Position numbers and translations under genes: made by a program
Notes under the pieces: generated by a model
Database searches by the model: none
What the model was told of the DNA's origin: nothing
Seen by the model: the letters and a program-made list of their open reading frames with translations, nothing else
Shown here: positions 1-10,835 of the stretch, in pieces
Layout of the letters: the number at the start of each line of letters is the position of its first letter
How positions within the stretch are numbered: position 1 is the stretch's first letter
Assembly (NCBI RefSeq): GCF_030272615.1
Contig: NC_081408.1
Coordinates: 336,254,793 to 336,318,792 of the forward strand
Direction: 5' to 3'
From: Cryptomeria japonica
Taxonomy: Eukaryota > Streptophyta > Pinopsida > Cupressales > Cupressaceae
DNA: 64,000 nucleotides

Positions 1-130
1 GCGTACGGGCTATTTTTACTATAAAAAATGCATACGGGCTATTTTTACTATAAAAAGCGTGTACACGCTATTTGCACTATAAAAAGAGCATACGCGCTAT
101 TTTTATTATAAATAGCGTGTATGGGCTAAG
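1..130. repeat. Tandem repeat of 27-31 bp units
   Basis: About four and a half head-to-tail units begin at 1, 30, 57, 88 and 115. Each has the form GC(A/G)T then a variable GC-rich half, then a core like CTATTTTTACTATAAAA. The array is cut by the left window edge, so its full length is unknown. No coding potential is seen. Confidence 0.8.
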
Positions 131-155
131 TTTGTTTAAATTTTAGGAGTGTGTA

Positions 156-300
156 TAATATGCTATTGTATATATATAATATGTGTATATACATATTATA
201 TATAATTTATATATAATATAAAAAATAAAATATATATAATATTTATATATATATATATGTATATAATAATATATAATATATTAAATATATATACACACAT
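156..300. repeat. AT-rich low-complexity DNA
   Basis: The stretch is almost pure A/T with TATA and ATAT runs. No gene is seen. It leads into the TC microsatellite. Confidence 0.7.
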
Positions 301-358
301 ATGTGTGTATCTATGTGTATTGTCTCCCTCTCCCCCCCTCTCAAGCACGTACAAGGTG

Positions 359-360
<2 letters not shown>

Positions 361-442
<82 letters not shown>
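361..442. repeat. (TC)41 microsatellite
   Basis: An uninterrupted run of 41 TC dinucleotides, followed by an imperfect CT-rich tail to about 497. Open frames across it only encode Ser-Leu or Arg-Glu runs and are not genes. Confidence 0.95.
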
Positions 443-446
<4 letters not shown>

Positions 447-660
447 TCCTCTCCCTCTCTCCCTCCCTCCATCCCCTCTCTCTTCCTCTCCCTCCAATAT
501 ATCTTCTTTTTGTTTACATATATATAAGGTGATAAGAAGATTGACAAGGTGGTCGGTTTTCTTTTTTTTTTTTAAAGAAGATAGGATATAAAGTAGAAGG
601 TTTGAAGAAAATGAATGTATTGGTTTCTTTGGATCATGTGGATGTATTGGTTGGATAATA

Positions 661-2077
661 TTTATGGGTCGTATGGTGTACTAAGGGGTCATATGGTGTA
701 TTATGACCCCTTAGGTGTCGTTATGGGTCATATGGTGTTCTATGATCCCTTAGGACACCATATGACACCTTAGGACTCCATATGGTATCGTTATGGGTCA
801 TATGGTGTCCTAAATGGTCATATGGTATTCTATGACCCCTTAGGATACCATATGATCCCTTACATGTCATTAGAGGTCATATTGTTTCCTAAGAGGTCAT
901 ATGGTGTCCTATAACCCCTTAGGACACCATATGAACCCTTAACACACCATACGACCCATAAAAACACCATATGGTGTCCTAAGGGGTCATAGGATGCCAT
1001 ATGACCCCTTAGGACACCATACAACTCATAACAACACCATATGGTGTCCTAAAGGGTCATTTAGTGTTTTATGACCCCTTAGGACACTATTTGGCATCAT
1101 TATAGGTCCTATGGTGTGCTAAGGGATCATATAGTGTCCTATAACCCCTTAGGATACCATATGACCCCTTAGATGTTGTTAGGGGTCATATTGTGTTCTA
1201 AGGGTCACATGGCATCCTATGACCCATTAGGACACTATATGGTATCGTTATGTGTCTTATGTTGTCGTATGACCCCTACGACACCTTATGACCACTTAGG
1301 ACACCATATGGTGTCATTAGGGGTCATATGGTGTCCTAAGGGGTCATATGGTCTCCTACAACCCCTTAGGACACTATTTGACCCCTTAGGACTCCATATG
1401 GTGTCATTATGGGTTGTATGGTGTCCTAAGAGGTCATATAGTGTTTTATGACCCCTTAGGACACCATTTGGTGTCAATATGGGTTGTATGGTGTGCTAAG
1501 GGGTCATATGGTGTCTTATGACCCCTTAGGACTCCATATGACCTCTTATGTGTCATTATGGGTCATATGGTGTCCTAACGGGTCATATGGTGTTCTATGA
1601 TCCCTTAGGACACCATATGATCCCTTAGGACTCCATATGGTGTTGTTATGGGTCGTATGGTGTCCTAAAGGGTCATATGGTATTTTATGACCTCTTAGGA
1701 CACCATATGATCCCTTAGGTGTCATTAGAGGTCATATTGTTTCCTAAGAGGTCATATGGTGTCCTATGACCCCTTAGAACACCATATCACCCCTTAAGAC
1801 ACCGTACAACCCATAACAACATCATATGGTGTCCTAAGGGGTCATAGGATTCCACATCACCCTCAAGATACCATACAACCCATAACAACACCATATGGTG
1901 CCCTAAAGGATCATATGGTGTTCTATGACCCCTTAGGATACTATTTGGCATCATTATAGGTCCTATGGTATTCTAATGGATCATATAGTGTCATATGACC
2001 CCTTAGGATACCATATGACCCCTTAGATGTTGTTAGGGGTTGTATTGTATTCTAAGGGTCATATGGTGTCCTATGAC
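661..2077. repeat. Mixed direct/inverted 20-bp repeat array
   Basis: The 1.4 kb stretch is built almost entirely from the word TCATATGGTGTCCTAAGGGG and its reverse complement, with variants. Both orientations alternate. CATATG is a perfect palindrome and CCTAAGG a near-palindrome, so many local hairpins are possible. Longer composite units recur, for example with GTGTCGTTATGGGTC between words. The open frames inside repeat the same short peptide on both strands and are by-products. The array ends abruptly at the start of the Copia-like LTR. Confidence 0.9.
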
Positions 2078-2568
2078 TAGTAGCAAAATAGAGCAAAACA
2101 TAGCAACAACATGGACCAGCATATAGAGAAGGATATTAGAGCATTCACCAGAACTTATACAACATGGTCAAATGCAATTTATAAGTTCATTTTGAGTTGT
2201 AAATAGTTTGTAATACTCTGTAAGTCAGTGTGACTTCTTATGTTTTGTGTTTGAGCTATGACCTCTAGGCAGTTAGCCTTTATGCATGTGCAAAACCTCT
2301 CAATGTAATCTTTGTATACCTTGATCAAGTGTATATAGATATTGTGGGTATCAACCCCACTGTGGTTTTTCCCTTTGTAGGGTTTTCCACGTATAAATAT
2401 TGGTGTTATGGTGTTGCCTTTCTACGTGTTATTTGGACTATGCACTTTAATTTTATTTACAGTTAACCGGTTAATAAGTAATAGGTTCAAAACTAACATT
2501 ACCAGTGGATCACTAATTCACCCCCCCCCCCCCACCCCTCCTCGTCTCAATGTTATTGGATTCCAACA
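2078..2568 (+). repeat. 5' LTR of a Copia-like element (start uncertain)
   Basis: The right end is well defined: the sequence ends in CCAACA and is followed one or two bases later by a primer-binding site. Near 2345-2395 it holds the pattern of plant Copia LTRs around the transcript start (CCCCACTGTGGTTTTTCCC followed by GGGTTTTCCACG). A poly-C run lies at 2521-2533. The left end is set only by where the upstream repeat array stops. No matching 3' LTR was found in the window. Confidence 0.55.
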
Positions 2569-2570
2569 AT

Positions 2571-2582
2571 TGGTATCGGAGC
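2571..2582 (+). other. Primer-binding site (initiator tRNA-Met)
   Basis: TGGTATCGGAGC differs by one base from the usual plant PBS TGGTATCAGAGC, which pairs with the 3' end of initiator tRNA-Met. It lies directly after the LTR end. Confidence 0.75.
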
Positions 2583-2636
2583 TTGGTTCCTCGGAAGAAG
2601 TTTAACCACTTGAGAAAGATCCAGAATTTGGAATCA

Positions 2637-3745
2637 ATGGAAGCTGGTCTGCAACATCAACATAGACTTTCTCTTGAGGATCTTGATAATGAGTAGATGG
2701 ATCTACAGTAAACTAAAAAATGAATTGAAGAAAGATAGAGAACACATCATATGATTATAGGGAAATATTTCAGTTGTCAAGGCTACGAGAAGCGAACTTT
2801 GTGATCAATTACAAAATTAGAACAATGATGAGGAAGATGCTATGAAGGATCATTATCAGAAACTTACTCAGGAGAACACTATCTTGAAGAATGAGATGCA
2901 AGCCCTAACTATGAGGAAGTACAAGGAGATCAAGGACAGAAAGAAAAATGAAGAAAAATTAGCTCAAGCATTGAAGGATAGATCTGAGGAATGCAACAGA
3001 TTGACTCATGAGAATGATATACTAAAACTTGAGTTGATCCAGTCCCAGAACAATGAACATGTACTTGAAAGACAAATTATAAGCATGAGGGATGGTTTTG
3101 TTATTGCAAATGAGTACAAGGGCAAGTTCAAGGATAGCTCAACTAAACTTGATGAAATGTTGAAAAATCAGAGAGACGCTAATGATAAAAGAGGTCTTGG
3201 TTATGAAGAAGGAGAAAGCTCTGGTACTGCACAACAAGATCAATCATTTGGACAAAAGTAAAAACATGACAACTGGAACCAAAAATCACTGGTAAGATAG
3301 CCTAATTCTCACAAATTCAATGGTACATGTTTTATTTGCAATAAATATGGTCATATGGCTAGTCAATGCAGAAATAGGAATAATCAGAACAATGCATCAT
3401 TCACGGGTCCTGGAAATGTAAGATGTCATGCATGTTGTAGATTTGAATCTATGGCTAACCAATGCAGATCAAAATGAAATCAAGGAAATCAAGGAGTTAA
3501 CAAGGAAAAATAGATTAATAATTTTATTTGTTATGCATGCAATAAGATTGGGCATATTGCTAAATATTGTAGAAGTAAGAATCCACCAAAAACTAATGGA
3601 AATGTAGATGAGAAGGGAAAGGAAAAAGTGGAAGACATCAAGAAGAAACATGAGATGATATGGGTAAGAAGATCTGATATACCACAGGGAGAACAACTGG
3701 TAGAGTCATCAGGTCCTACACCGGTAGCAGATACAACTGGTAACT
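2637..3745 (+). pseudogene. Copia-type gag remnant, coiled coil plus three CCHC knuckles
   Basis: Nucleocapsid/capsid remnant of a Copia-type LTR retrotransposon. The longest clean stretch (2842-3261, 139 aa) is Lys/Glu-rich and predicted coiled coil. Three zinc-knuckle positions follow in the same frame: 3328-3369 (C-X2-C-X4-H-X4-C, intact), 3424-3465 (His replaced by Ser) and 3529-3570 (intact). They are separated by in-frame stops, and a frameshift lies between the likely ATG at 2637 and 2842. The remnant ends near 3745 in a Thr/Gly stretch. No protease, integrase or RT follows; an unrelated gypsy gag starts at 3876. Clearly dead. Confidence 0.7.
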
Positions 3746-3875
3746 AAGGCACTCAGCCTTAGGGGTAGGAAAATCATTGAAGAAAGGACAAAAACAAGAA
3801 GGAAGGTGAATCCCCTTCGAAAGATGACAAAGGTAAAGGAGTAGGAGCTGTAGTGACCCTCCTAAACCTCCATCC

Positions 3876-5496
3876 ATGTCTTCTTTGTCTTCTTCTTCTT
3901 CATTCTCTTCATCTTCTTCTTCTACTTCTTCCCCCAAGAAGAAACAACATGTACAGTCTGAGTCTAATTCACCTTTGTTAAAGCTTGATGTTAAATTTGA
4001 ATTGGCAACCTAAAATGGAGAACTAGATGTAGAGAAAATTGATAATTAGATAAAACAAGTTGAAGTTTATTGTAGGATTCAGAAGTTTACTGATGATGCT
4101 TCAAAGATCCAGCTAGCCACTCTTCGCCTAGGGCGCACACCCTTAATCTGGTGGGAGAGTAGAACTCAGGAAGATCTTAGCCAATATGGTAAAACAATTT
4201 CTTCTTGGTTTGATTTTACAGTTGCACTTAAGAAATAATTTTATCCATTAGGTCACATGCAAAAACCAATAATGAATTGGCAATCATTAAGGCAAGAGAA
4301 AGGATAAATTATGCAAGAATACACACAAGAGTTTAGGAAAAAAGCTTTAATTTTGGGCATTCCTTTATGCACTTAGGAAACTTTGCTAAAGTATATAGGT
4401 GGATTACATGAGAATTTGAGACATACAATAATTATGTTTAATCCAACTAACCTTGATGAAGTTAGTGTGCAAGCCATATATCTTGAAACAGGCTCGAGGA
4501 ATAGTCATGACAATCTCTTAATGGAATCTAGTAAACACAAAGGGAGCAAGAAAGGGAAGGATAAAATGCAGTGAACAACTTCCGTGAAGAAAGAGGAGGA
4601 GAAGCCTTATTTCTCACACTGCAAAAGGGAAGGGCATGAAGATGCAAAATGTTGGAAATTGCATCCTGATAAAAAACCCAAGCGATTAAAGAGTCAAAAG
4701 GGTAAGAAAAAGACCACAGCTATTGTGCAAGACCTTGGTTCAGAATTTGGCAACGAATCCAAGATAACAATTTTGGGTATAAAAAGGTATCATTCTTGTT
4801 GCTAGTAGTAGTTCCCATTCTTCCTCTATAAAGTGTAATGAGGTCTCTGTTGAAAGTAAAAGGAATGAATTATTTCATATAAGGGCTATTGTAAAACAAA
4901 GTAAAATTGATACACTCATACATAGTAGATCACAAGTGAACTTAATCTCTAAATAAGTTGTTAAGCAATTGGGATCAAAAACAACACCTCATCCTAAACC
5001 ATATCCATTGGGTTTGGTGCATGATAATGCTCAGTTACATGTATCAAGGCAATGTAAACTCCGATTTGCAATCACATCCAAGTTTGTTGATGAGGTAGAG
5101 TTAGATATAATTCTACTTGACATCTGCAAGATGGTTCTAGGAAGTCCTTATTTGTATGACAGAAAGGTCATTTTTTATAGGGAACATAACAGGTATCATT
5201 TGTTTAAAGATGGGATTGAATTCATCATGAAATCTCATCTCATGAAGACTGATAGATCTATCATAAACACTAAGCATTTGAAGATGATTGTAAATGCAAG
5301 CAATGCATTAACCCTTATGTCTATAACAGCTAGCGATACTAAGCATGAAGATGAAATAATCTCTAATCATGATAAGGTGTCAAAAAAAGCACATTGTGAC
5401 GATCAGTTGCAAGCACATTTAAGCCGTCACCCTAAGGTGGTAAAAGAGGGTTTGAATTATTCATTTTCTAGTGATGTTTCTATTCAGGAGATCTAG
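3876..5496 (+). pseudogene. Ty3/gypsy gag-protease remnant
   Basis: Starts with a Ser-rich, then Lys-rich N-terminus (ATG 3876). A retrotransposon gag capsid region follows to about 4574, with the WW-containing segment around 4150 and the QEYTQEF segment around 4315. A zinc knuckle at about 4610-4650 has lost its first Cys (HCKREGHEDAKC remains). The aspartic protease starts near 4900, where the catalytic D-S/T-G triad reads HSR, so it is inactive. It continues as a 175-aa ORF (4969-5496) with the family-typical segment VLGSPYLYDRK. There are several in-frame stops and one frame change between gag and protease. RT, RNase H and integrase are absent. Confidence 0.75.
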
Positions 5497-5796
5497 CATG
5501 TTGATACTTTTTGTTTGGCATCATTTTATTTAGTATTATTGCTTGTTATTCTCCTAGTTAGTTCTATCTAGATGGCGAATGAAACAATGAATATTGATAA
5601 GTATACAATTGATTGTATCAGCAATTCTATCTCATTTTTCCTCTTGATTATGATGGGTCAGATGTTCATAATTACAATAGTGTGGACAAATGATATTGGG
5701 CAAGTGAGGTAGCAATGCCCTCACTTAAAATCTATGTAAAAATAGACCTTTTAGTGGTCCCAAAGTTTCTCAATTGGGAAGAATGATCTGGGAGGA

Positions 5797-6760
5797 TGTA
5801 GAGAACATGGCACTATCCAACTTCTTCCTAACCATTTTTTTTTTTTGTTTTGAGGTTCGAACCTTGAACCTCTCAATTCCTACATTTCCTCTCCACAACT
5901 GAGCTGCGTGATATTTCTGGTGACTAATTATGGAGTGTTTTATTTGAAGAATATAAAATAGGCTATGAAGAATTATGAAGCGTCGGTGGTTTGAACCATC
6001 GACCCCATAATTGCGAGCTACCACCCCTACCTCTCTTCCATACGGTTATTTCGGCATCCATGGTGGCAGTTTCTGTTTTCCTCAATATAGGTGTGATAAT
6101 CTGTGGAAATAGGGGCTTGCATACCCTCGATATACACAAAAAAAAATTAATAATAAGATTTTCCAAGCCAACCCCAAAATTATAATATGATAATGTAAGG
6201 GGCCATGAATTAAGGGTGGCCAAAAAATTAAGTCTAAATTATTTCTATGGGTTTTTTAAAAGATTTAAATGGCTTAGTTAGTAGATAGGGAAATATATGG
6301 GGAATATGTTTGTTAGCCCCATTATAGCAAATGAAAGTGTATAAAATGGGGGGTTTATGTTTTTGGGAGGACATTGGATGAGTGCACTTAGAACTTATCT
6401 TGTGGAAATTTTGAAGAATTAGAATTTCTCTAGAGAGGAAATTGGAGAATAGGAGTTGGAGGATTTTTGTAAGCACAAAGATATTCGTCAATTTGTAATA
6501 CTCTTTCATGTAATTGGGTTAAGAGGCAATTGAAGCCTAGCCCATGAAGGAGAGTACACAAGTGTCTTTAGGTGCAAGAGGAGATTGTGAGAGAAATTTT
6601 GGTGCAGGTTTAATTTTGGTGCAAGTTTAAAGATTGGATGATGTAACAAGGTGATTCATAATTGACATCATCAATAAAGCAGTCCTACATTGAGAAGCAG
6701 ACCCAGAGACATAGCTCATATTGAGTGAACTTCGTTATCAAGTTTGTGATCTCTCTTCTT
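5797..6760 (+). repeat. Possible 3' LTR of the gypsy remnant
   Basis: A purine-rich, PPT-like run (CTGGGAGGATG) at 5788-5798 is followed by TGTAGAGAACATGG, a plausible LTR start. Downstream is non-coding sequence with an AATAAA-like signal near 6674. No 5' LTR partner is present in the window to test this, and the 3' boundary is a guess. Confidence 0.3.
5835..6030 (-). repeat. Two tRNA-like modules with an A-rich tail
   Basis: On the minus strand, two stretches resemble Pol III internal promoters. One has an A-box-like CAGCTCAGTTGTGG and a B-box-like GGTTCGAACC (5854-5863). Another has GGTAGCTCGC and GGTTCAAACC (5988-5997). The downstream one ends in an A-rich tail, seen as the poly-T run at 5835-5846. 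This could be a dimeric tRNA-derived SINE inserted in the gypsy remnant. No convincing target-site duplication was found. Confidence 0.35.
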
Positions 6761-7818
6761 CTCTTCTATCTTATTATTCTCTCTAATTATCTTTTATTCA
6801 TTTTAGTTTTAATTTATTCTTTAAGTTGTTAATAACATTATTAAGTTGTGCAAAGGATTAAGTTGACTCAATTTTGTATTTCAATGGTTAAAAAACATAA
6901 CCACACAACTTTGTTTGCGATTGAGAAAAATCTGTAATTTGAATTAAGAACAAGTATAATTTGTAAGCCTTAATTACAAATCAGGTTCTGATATGGAAAA
7001 GAAGGAGAAGAGAGGAGAGTGTTTCAAGTATTTGGTTCAAATTTTTGAGGATGAGAATGTTTGAAAACCCCTCAATAGCTGGCATTGAAAGTATCATAGA
7101 AGGTGGTTGGGATAACTGTTATTTTTTCAAAGTAGAATTTTAATTGTATCTATATATTTTATTTTGATTAATTCCAAGTTTTTTTGTGGGATATCTTAAA
7201 TGTGGTATCACTTATTGAACTATATTGGGTTGTTTCCATTGTGTTTCCTACCTCTATTTTTCTCATCTATATTTCAAGGTTTCATTTAGATCTGTATTAC
7301 ATTTTGGCCAACACTAACATGAAGTAAATCGATAATGTAGATAGAAATGAATACACTAAGTCTATAGGAAGAAATATATTAAGGTTAAGAAGGCCCATGG
7401 AGGCCTCCACACAAAATCTATGCCAGTAATTTAAGGATTCTATTTCATGTCCACTAAGATTAAGAATTACGTAGTACCTAGAAATAATAATATTTAGGCA
7501 TCTCAATAATGGTTGAATTTTGAGTATATTTCTTAAAAGTTTGTCAACTTCAAGTTTATGGGCATTACTAAAATATACAATAAGAATATAAACCTTGGTG
7601 GTCATTTTGTTGAACCTCATTATTCTTTCGTTTCTTTGAATATTTATTTTATGTGATCTGAAATTTTCAAAAAAAATGTTTTCCTTTTCTTTTTTATATC
7701 TAAGTTAAAAATTTATGGTTTCTTAGCTTCAACGTCCTTTCTCATGTGGTTTTCGCATGTTTACCAATATATTTATGACTTCATCTAAATCATATATAAA
7801 CCACTTTGAGTTTTTTAA
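6761..7818. other. No recognised gene
   Basis: AT-rich unique-looking DNA. A 107-codon open frame on the minus strand (7297-7620) matches no family I know and has no supporting signal. I see nothing else to annotate. Confidence 0.6.
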
Positions 7819-8116
7819 TATCTTAGTTTGTCCAAGGGGTTGAGCTTAGTTGGTTAAAGCATTGAGTTCTCAATGTGGAGACCCATGTTCAACTCCCATG
7901 AGGGACACCTTTGTGTAGAATTCTAAGTTGTGACTCTTGGTCTTTCATTGTTGTTTAAAGTGGATTTCTAAGTTGTGACCCTTGGTTTTCCAATTGTTGT
8001 TTCTAGTTTGGTGCTCGAAAGGAGCTAGTATTTGTAATAAGTTGGCTCGAAAGGAGCTGGTATTTGTAATAAGTTTGTGATTCTATGATACTTAATACAA
8101 AAAATTATCTTAGTTT
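7819..8116 (+). mobile_element. tRNA-derived SINE with 11-bp TSD
   Basis: The body (7830-8105, about 276 bp) starts with a tRNA-like head: A box around 7842-7860 (GAGCTTAGTTGGTTAAAGC) and B box around 7889-7900 (ATGTTCAACTCC). The middle holds two imperfect internal repeats, TTCTAAGTTGTGAC(T/C)C and GCTCGAAAGGAGCT(A/G)GTATT, each present twice in tandem. It ends in a short A-rich tail. Both ends are flanked by TATCTTAGTTT (7819-7829 and 8106-8116), a perfect 11-bp TSD. It is not a functional tRNA gene because the cloverleaf is not kept. Insertion would depend on LINE machinery in trans. Confidence 0.85.
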
Positions 8117-8275
8117 AAAAAAAATATAATTTCCAACCTTCCAATTCAAAATCATTTTGTATAGGGTACTTGAATTCTATTTTTTTTATATATCTTAGTT
8201 GTTAAAAAATATAATTTCTTAACTTTCTACTTTAAAATTATTTTGTATAAGGTGCTTGATTCTCTTTTTATTTAC
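8106..8275. repeat. Tandem duplication of about 85 bp
   Basis: Two diverged copies, 8106-8190 and 8191-8275, both start with TATCTTAGTT and share ATATAATTTC and ATTTTGTATA(A/G)GGT segments. The SINE inserted at the left edge of the first copy. A smaller duplication containing ATCATAGAGTGCCA follows at about 8310-8380. Confidence 0.65.
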
Positions 8276-8657
8276 ACTTTTATTTATTGGGACTCTTTTT
8301 CATCTTGATGATAGATCATAGAGTGCCATTGGAAATATTTATTAATCTTTATGATGGATCATAGAGTGCCAATACTAACAAAATATCATGAAATGAATCC
8401 AGAAACAAGGGAATAATCTATTTTTTATTATTTTGTTGTTTCTAAAATTAGATTTAAATATCAGAAACCTCTACAAACATTTGTGTGTGTTTTTTATAGA
8501 GATAAACAGGTTTTATAGGGACCTGAAACCCAAAGTTTTACAAACCAAGGCCAACATCCAAAAATATATTAAACAACAACAAAATAGGGGATAAACCCCA
8601 CATAGACCCAATGCTAAAAGACAAGACAAAAAGACCCCAAAAAATAGAAAAAAGCAC

Positions 8658-10260
8658 TCAGCTGAGAGAGTGCACCAGTTCATTATTCTTCTGAACAATC
8701 TTCTTGTTGATTTTCTCTAAATCCTCCTTGATGAATCTAGAGGTACCCTAGTCTTGGCTCTAGCACCTGGTCCTAGTACATGGACCCAAACTAGTCTTCC
8801 CACCAGCAACACTCTGGCCACCCTTTGAAGCATTCTTTTTCTATTTTTCCCCAATGGGAGGTTCATTGGCTATGAGTCTGGTTCTATAGTCGACCATCAT
8901 GGCATTGATTTTCTCCAAACCTTCAGCATAGTTACTCATCGCCTCCCTGCTAATTTCCACCAGATTATTCAGGCTATCTTGGATGTCATTCACATACTCC
9001 TCCAGCTTATCAATTTTGCACTCATGGAAGATCTTCATAGTTTCAACATCCTAAGATATCTTCTTAATCATACTCATGGTTTTCTTAGTTTTACTAGGCC
9101 TAGGGGAGTCCGTGAAGGATTCAAGAATTCCTTTTATTCCATCTTTCAGAGTTCCAATTTTCTTATCTGCCCACTTCCAACAGTTTTCCTGGGCTCTAGT
9201 GACCTCCAAAACCAAGTCTTCCAGCTTCTTCTCCCCCTTATTCTCCCCTACATTCTCCTTATTCACATTCCCCTATTTCTCATTATCCACATTGATTGAG
9301 ATGTCTAACCTAATCTCATGGTCCTTGTCTTTGGGCCCACTTGACTTGGTCAATCTACTTTTTTTTTCTGACGGGCGTCTCCAGGTCTTGCATTTTATTG
9401 CTACTAGATTTAAATTTGCTCACCACCCACCTTGGAGGGTTGGTTTTTCTACTACTATTAGTTCCTAGGGTCACCATAAGCTCCCCTTCTTTCTTTGGTC
9501 TACATTTAGGGTCCTTTGAATCCTTAATATCATGCCAATCCAGAGCAGTTTCGTTGTCATCCTCTTCCATCTCTGTGTTAGAAACAAACTGCACCTCAGG
9601 GTTAGAGGAAGAAATGTGGGTTTTATCCATGGGGGAGGGTTTCACTTCATGGGCTTTGACATACTCCATGATTAACATGATAAGCCCCTTATGAAGCACC
9701 GGATTATCTTGGTTCTCAGCATGTTTTGCTAAACTATTTTCCAAGGACGAAACCATATAGAAGGGGATGGAAATAATTTTACTATGCCTAAAGTGATTTA
9801 AGATAGTAAAATCATACGAGAAAATACTAGCATATATTCCATCGAGATTGATATACCTCATGATAAAATCTGCCATGTCAGCCTAGAGGAAATTCAGTTA
9901 TTTCCTGATGTAGCCATTGTCTACCATTTTTGAGACCCTTTGTCATTCCTTTTCCTTGTCGAAAAAAACAACAATGGCCTCCTCACCCATCTTCCTCTCT
10001 CTATAAAATTTCCTACCATCCATTTCAAGACTAGTAACAATGGCAACCAGGGTTTCATCAACCTGGAATTCTGCCCCATAAACAACCAACACACCCTTAT
10101 TCCAACCTTTAACAAAGCTTTCAATAATTAGAGGAGAGTTACCATGAAGTTTCTCCAAATACAGAACCATCCCACCGTCAGATATTTCCTCCCTGACCTC
10201 CTTATTTTTCTACCACTTATCATAGGTCATGGGTTCATGCCTATTCTTGTCCCCTTCCAT
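8658..10260 (-). pseudogene. LINE 3' ORF remnant (copy 1), function unknown
   Basis: About 530 codons starting at the ATG at 10258-10260, roughly 100 bp after RNase H. Regions in order: a segment with LYLEKLHG; a helical domain with the signature LNHFRH followed by NPVLHKGLI (about 9690-9876); an acidic Ser/Asp linker; a basic stretch ending LETPVRKKK; two coiled-coil segments (9051-9266 and 8841-9038); and a charged tail. Internal stops lie near 10213 and 9921, with one frameshift between 9355 and 9266. The same domain order occurs in LINE copies 2 and 3. It is not a known RT or endonuclease. A nucleic-acid-binding or multimerising role is only inference. Confidence 0.7.
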
Positions 10261-10355
10261 TCTGTTACTCAGACACTCCAAGCAGCTACACTCCAAATGC
10301 AAAACCAGAAATAGGGTAAGATGAAAGTTCTAGAGCTTCTCAAAGTGATGATAAT

Positions 10356-10816
10356 TCAAAATATCATCCCAACGACTCCCATCCCATCATATTCTTTCCT
10401 CATTAAAGTTTTTTGTAAGGCCAAAGATATCAACATCATTTCTTGCCAAGTCGCACAGAGTTTTTGGGAAGGTTTTACTTCCCCCCACCATTTAATCTCC
10501 ATGTTATCAACAACCAAGTTGGCACCATTATCCGTCAGTTTATTTTCTTCTCGGTAAATGTGCAAAATCTTGAACTCCTCCAGGTTGGCAATCATATCAA
10601 TGCAATCCTTAATCAGGTTCAAAATAGTCCAACTAGGCTCAATATTACCCTTGCTGCAGTTCACAATATTAAGCGAGTCACTTTCCAACGAGACCCATCT
10701 AAAGCCTTCCTTTCTCGCCATGTGTAGTCGTATGGAGGTTGCGTTAGCTTTCGCATAATAGTTAGTCTGGGTGCCCAAAGGGAGCACCATTATGGAGACC
10801 AACAAACTCAAATGAA
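10356..10816 (-). pseudogene. LINE RNase H domain, N-terminally truncated
   Basis: C-terminal two thirds of an RNase H fold of the type at the end of plant LINE pol proteins. It keeps the helix-A region (YYAKANATS), the second catalytic Asp (SLESDSLNIV) and the final Asn/Asp region (YREENKLTDNGAN). The first strand with its catalytic Asp is missing because the insertion is 5'-truncated at 10816. The open frame extends to 10892, but that part is flanking DNA outside the TSD. A stop at 10356 ends the frame. Confidence 0.75.
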
Positions 10817-10835
10817 CAAACATTTGTGTGTGTTG

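Larger units (their letters stand above)
8473..10835 (-). mobile_element. LINE copy 1, 5'-truncated, 19-bp TSD
   Basis: A perfect 19-bp direct repeat, ACAAACATTTGTGTGTGTT, flanks the insert (8473-8491 and 10817-10835). The body (8492-10816, minus strand) begins inside an RNase H domain, continues into a second long ORF remnant and ends with GGGTTTCAGGTCCC and a short A-rich tail at about 8492. TSD length, 5' truncation and A tail are the hallmarks of target-primed LINE insertion. Copies 2, 3 and 4 in this window share its 3' end or its ORF. Confidence 0.88.

Noticed and set aside
243-591. Overlapping ORFs on both strands around 243-591
   Set aside because: They are translations of the (TC)n microsatellite and its flanks (Ser-Leu and Arg-Glu runs).
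1173-1477. ORFs of 63-92 codons on both strands
   Set aside because: They repeat the translation of the 20-bp array word; no independent coding signal.
7830-7905. A functional tRNA gene
   Set aside because: A and B boxes are present but no cloverleaf forms; with the tail and TSD it is a SINE head.
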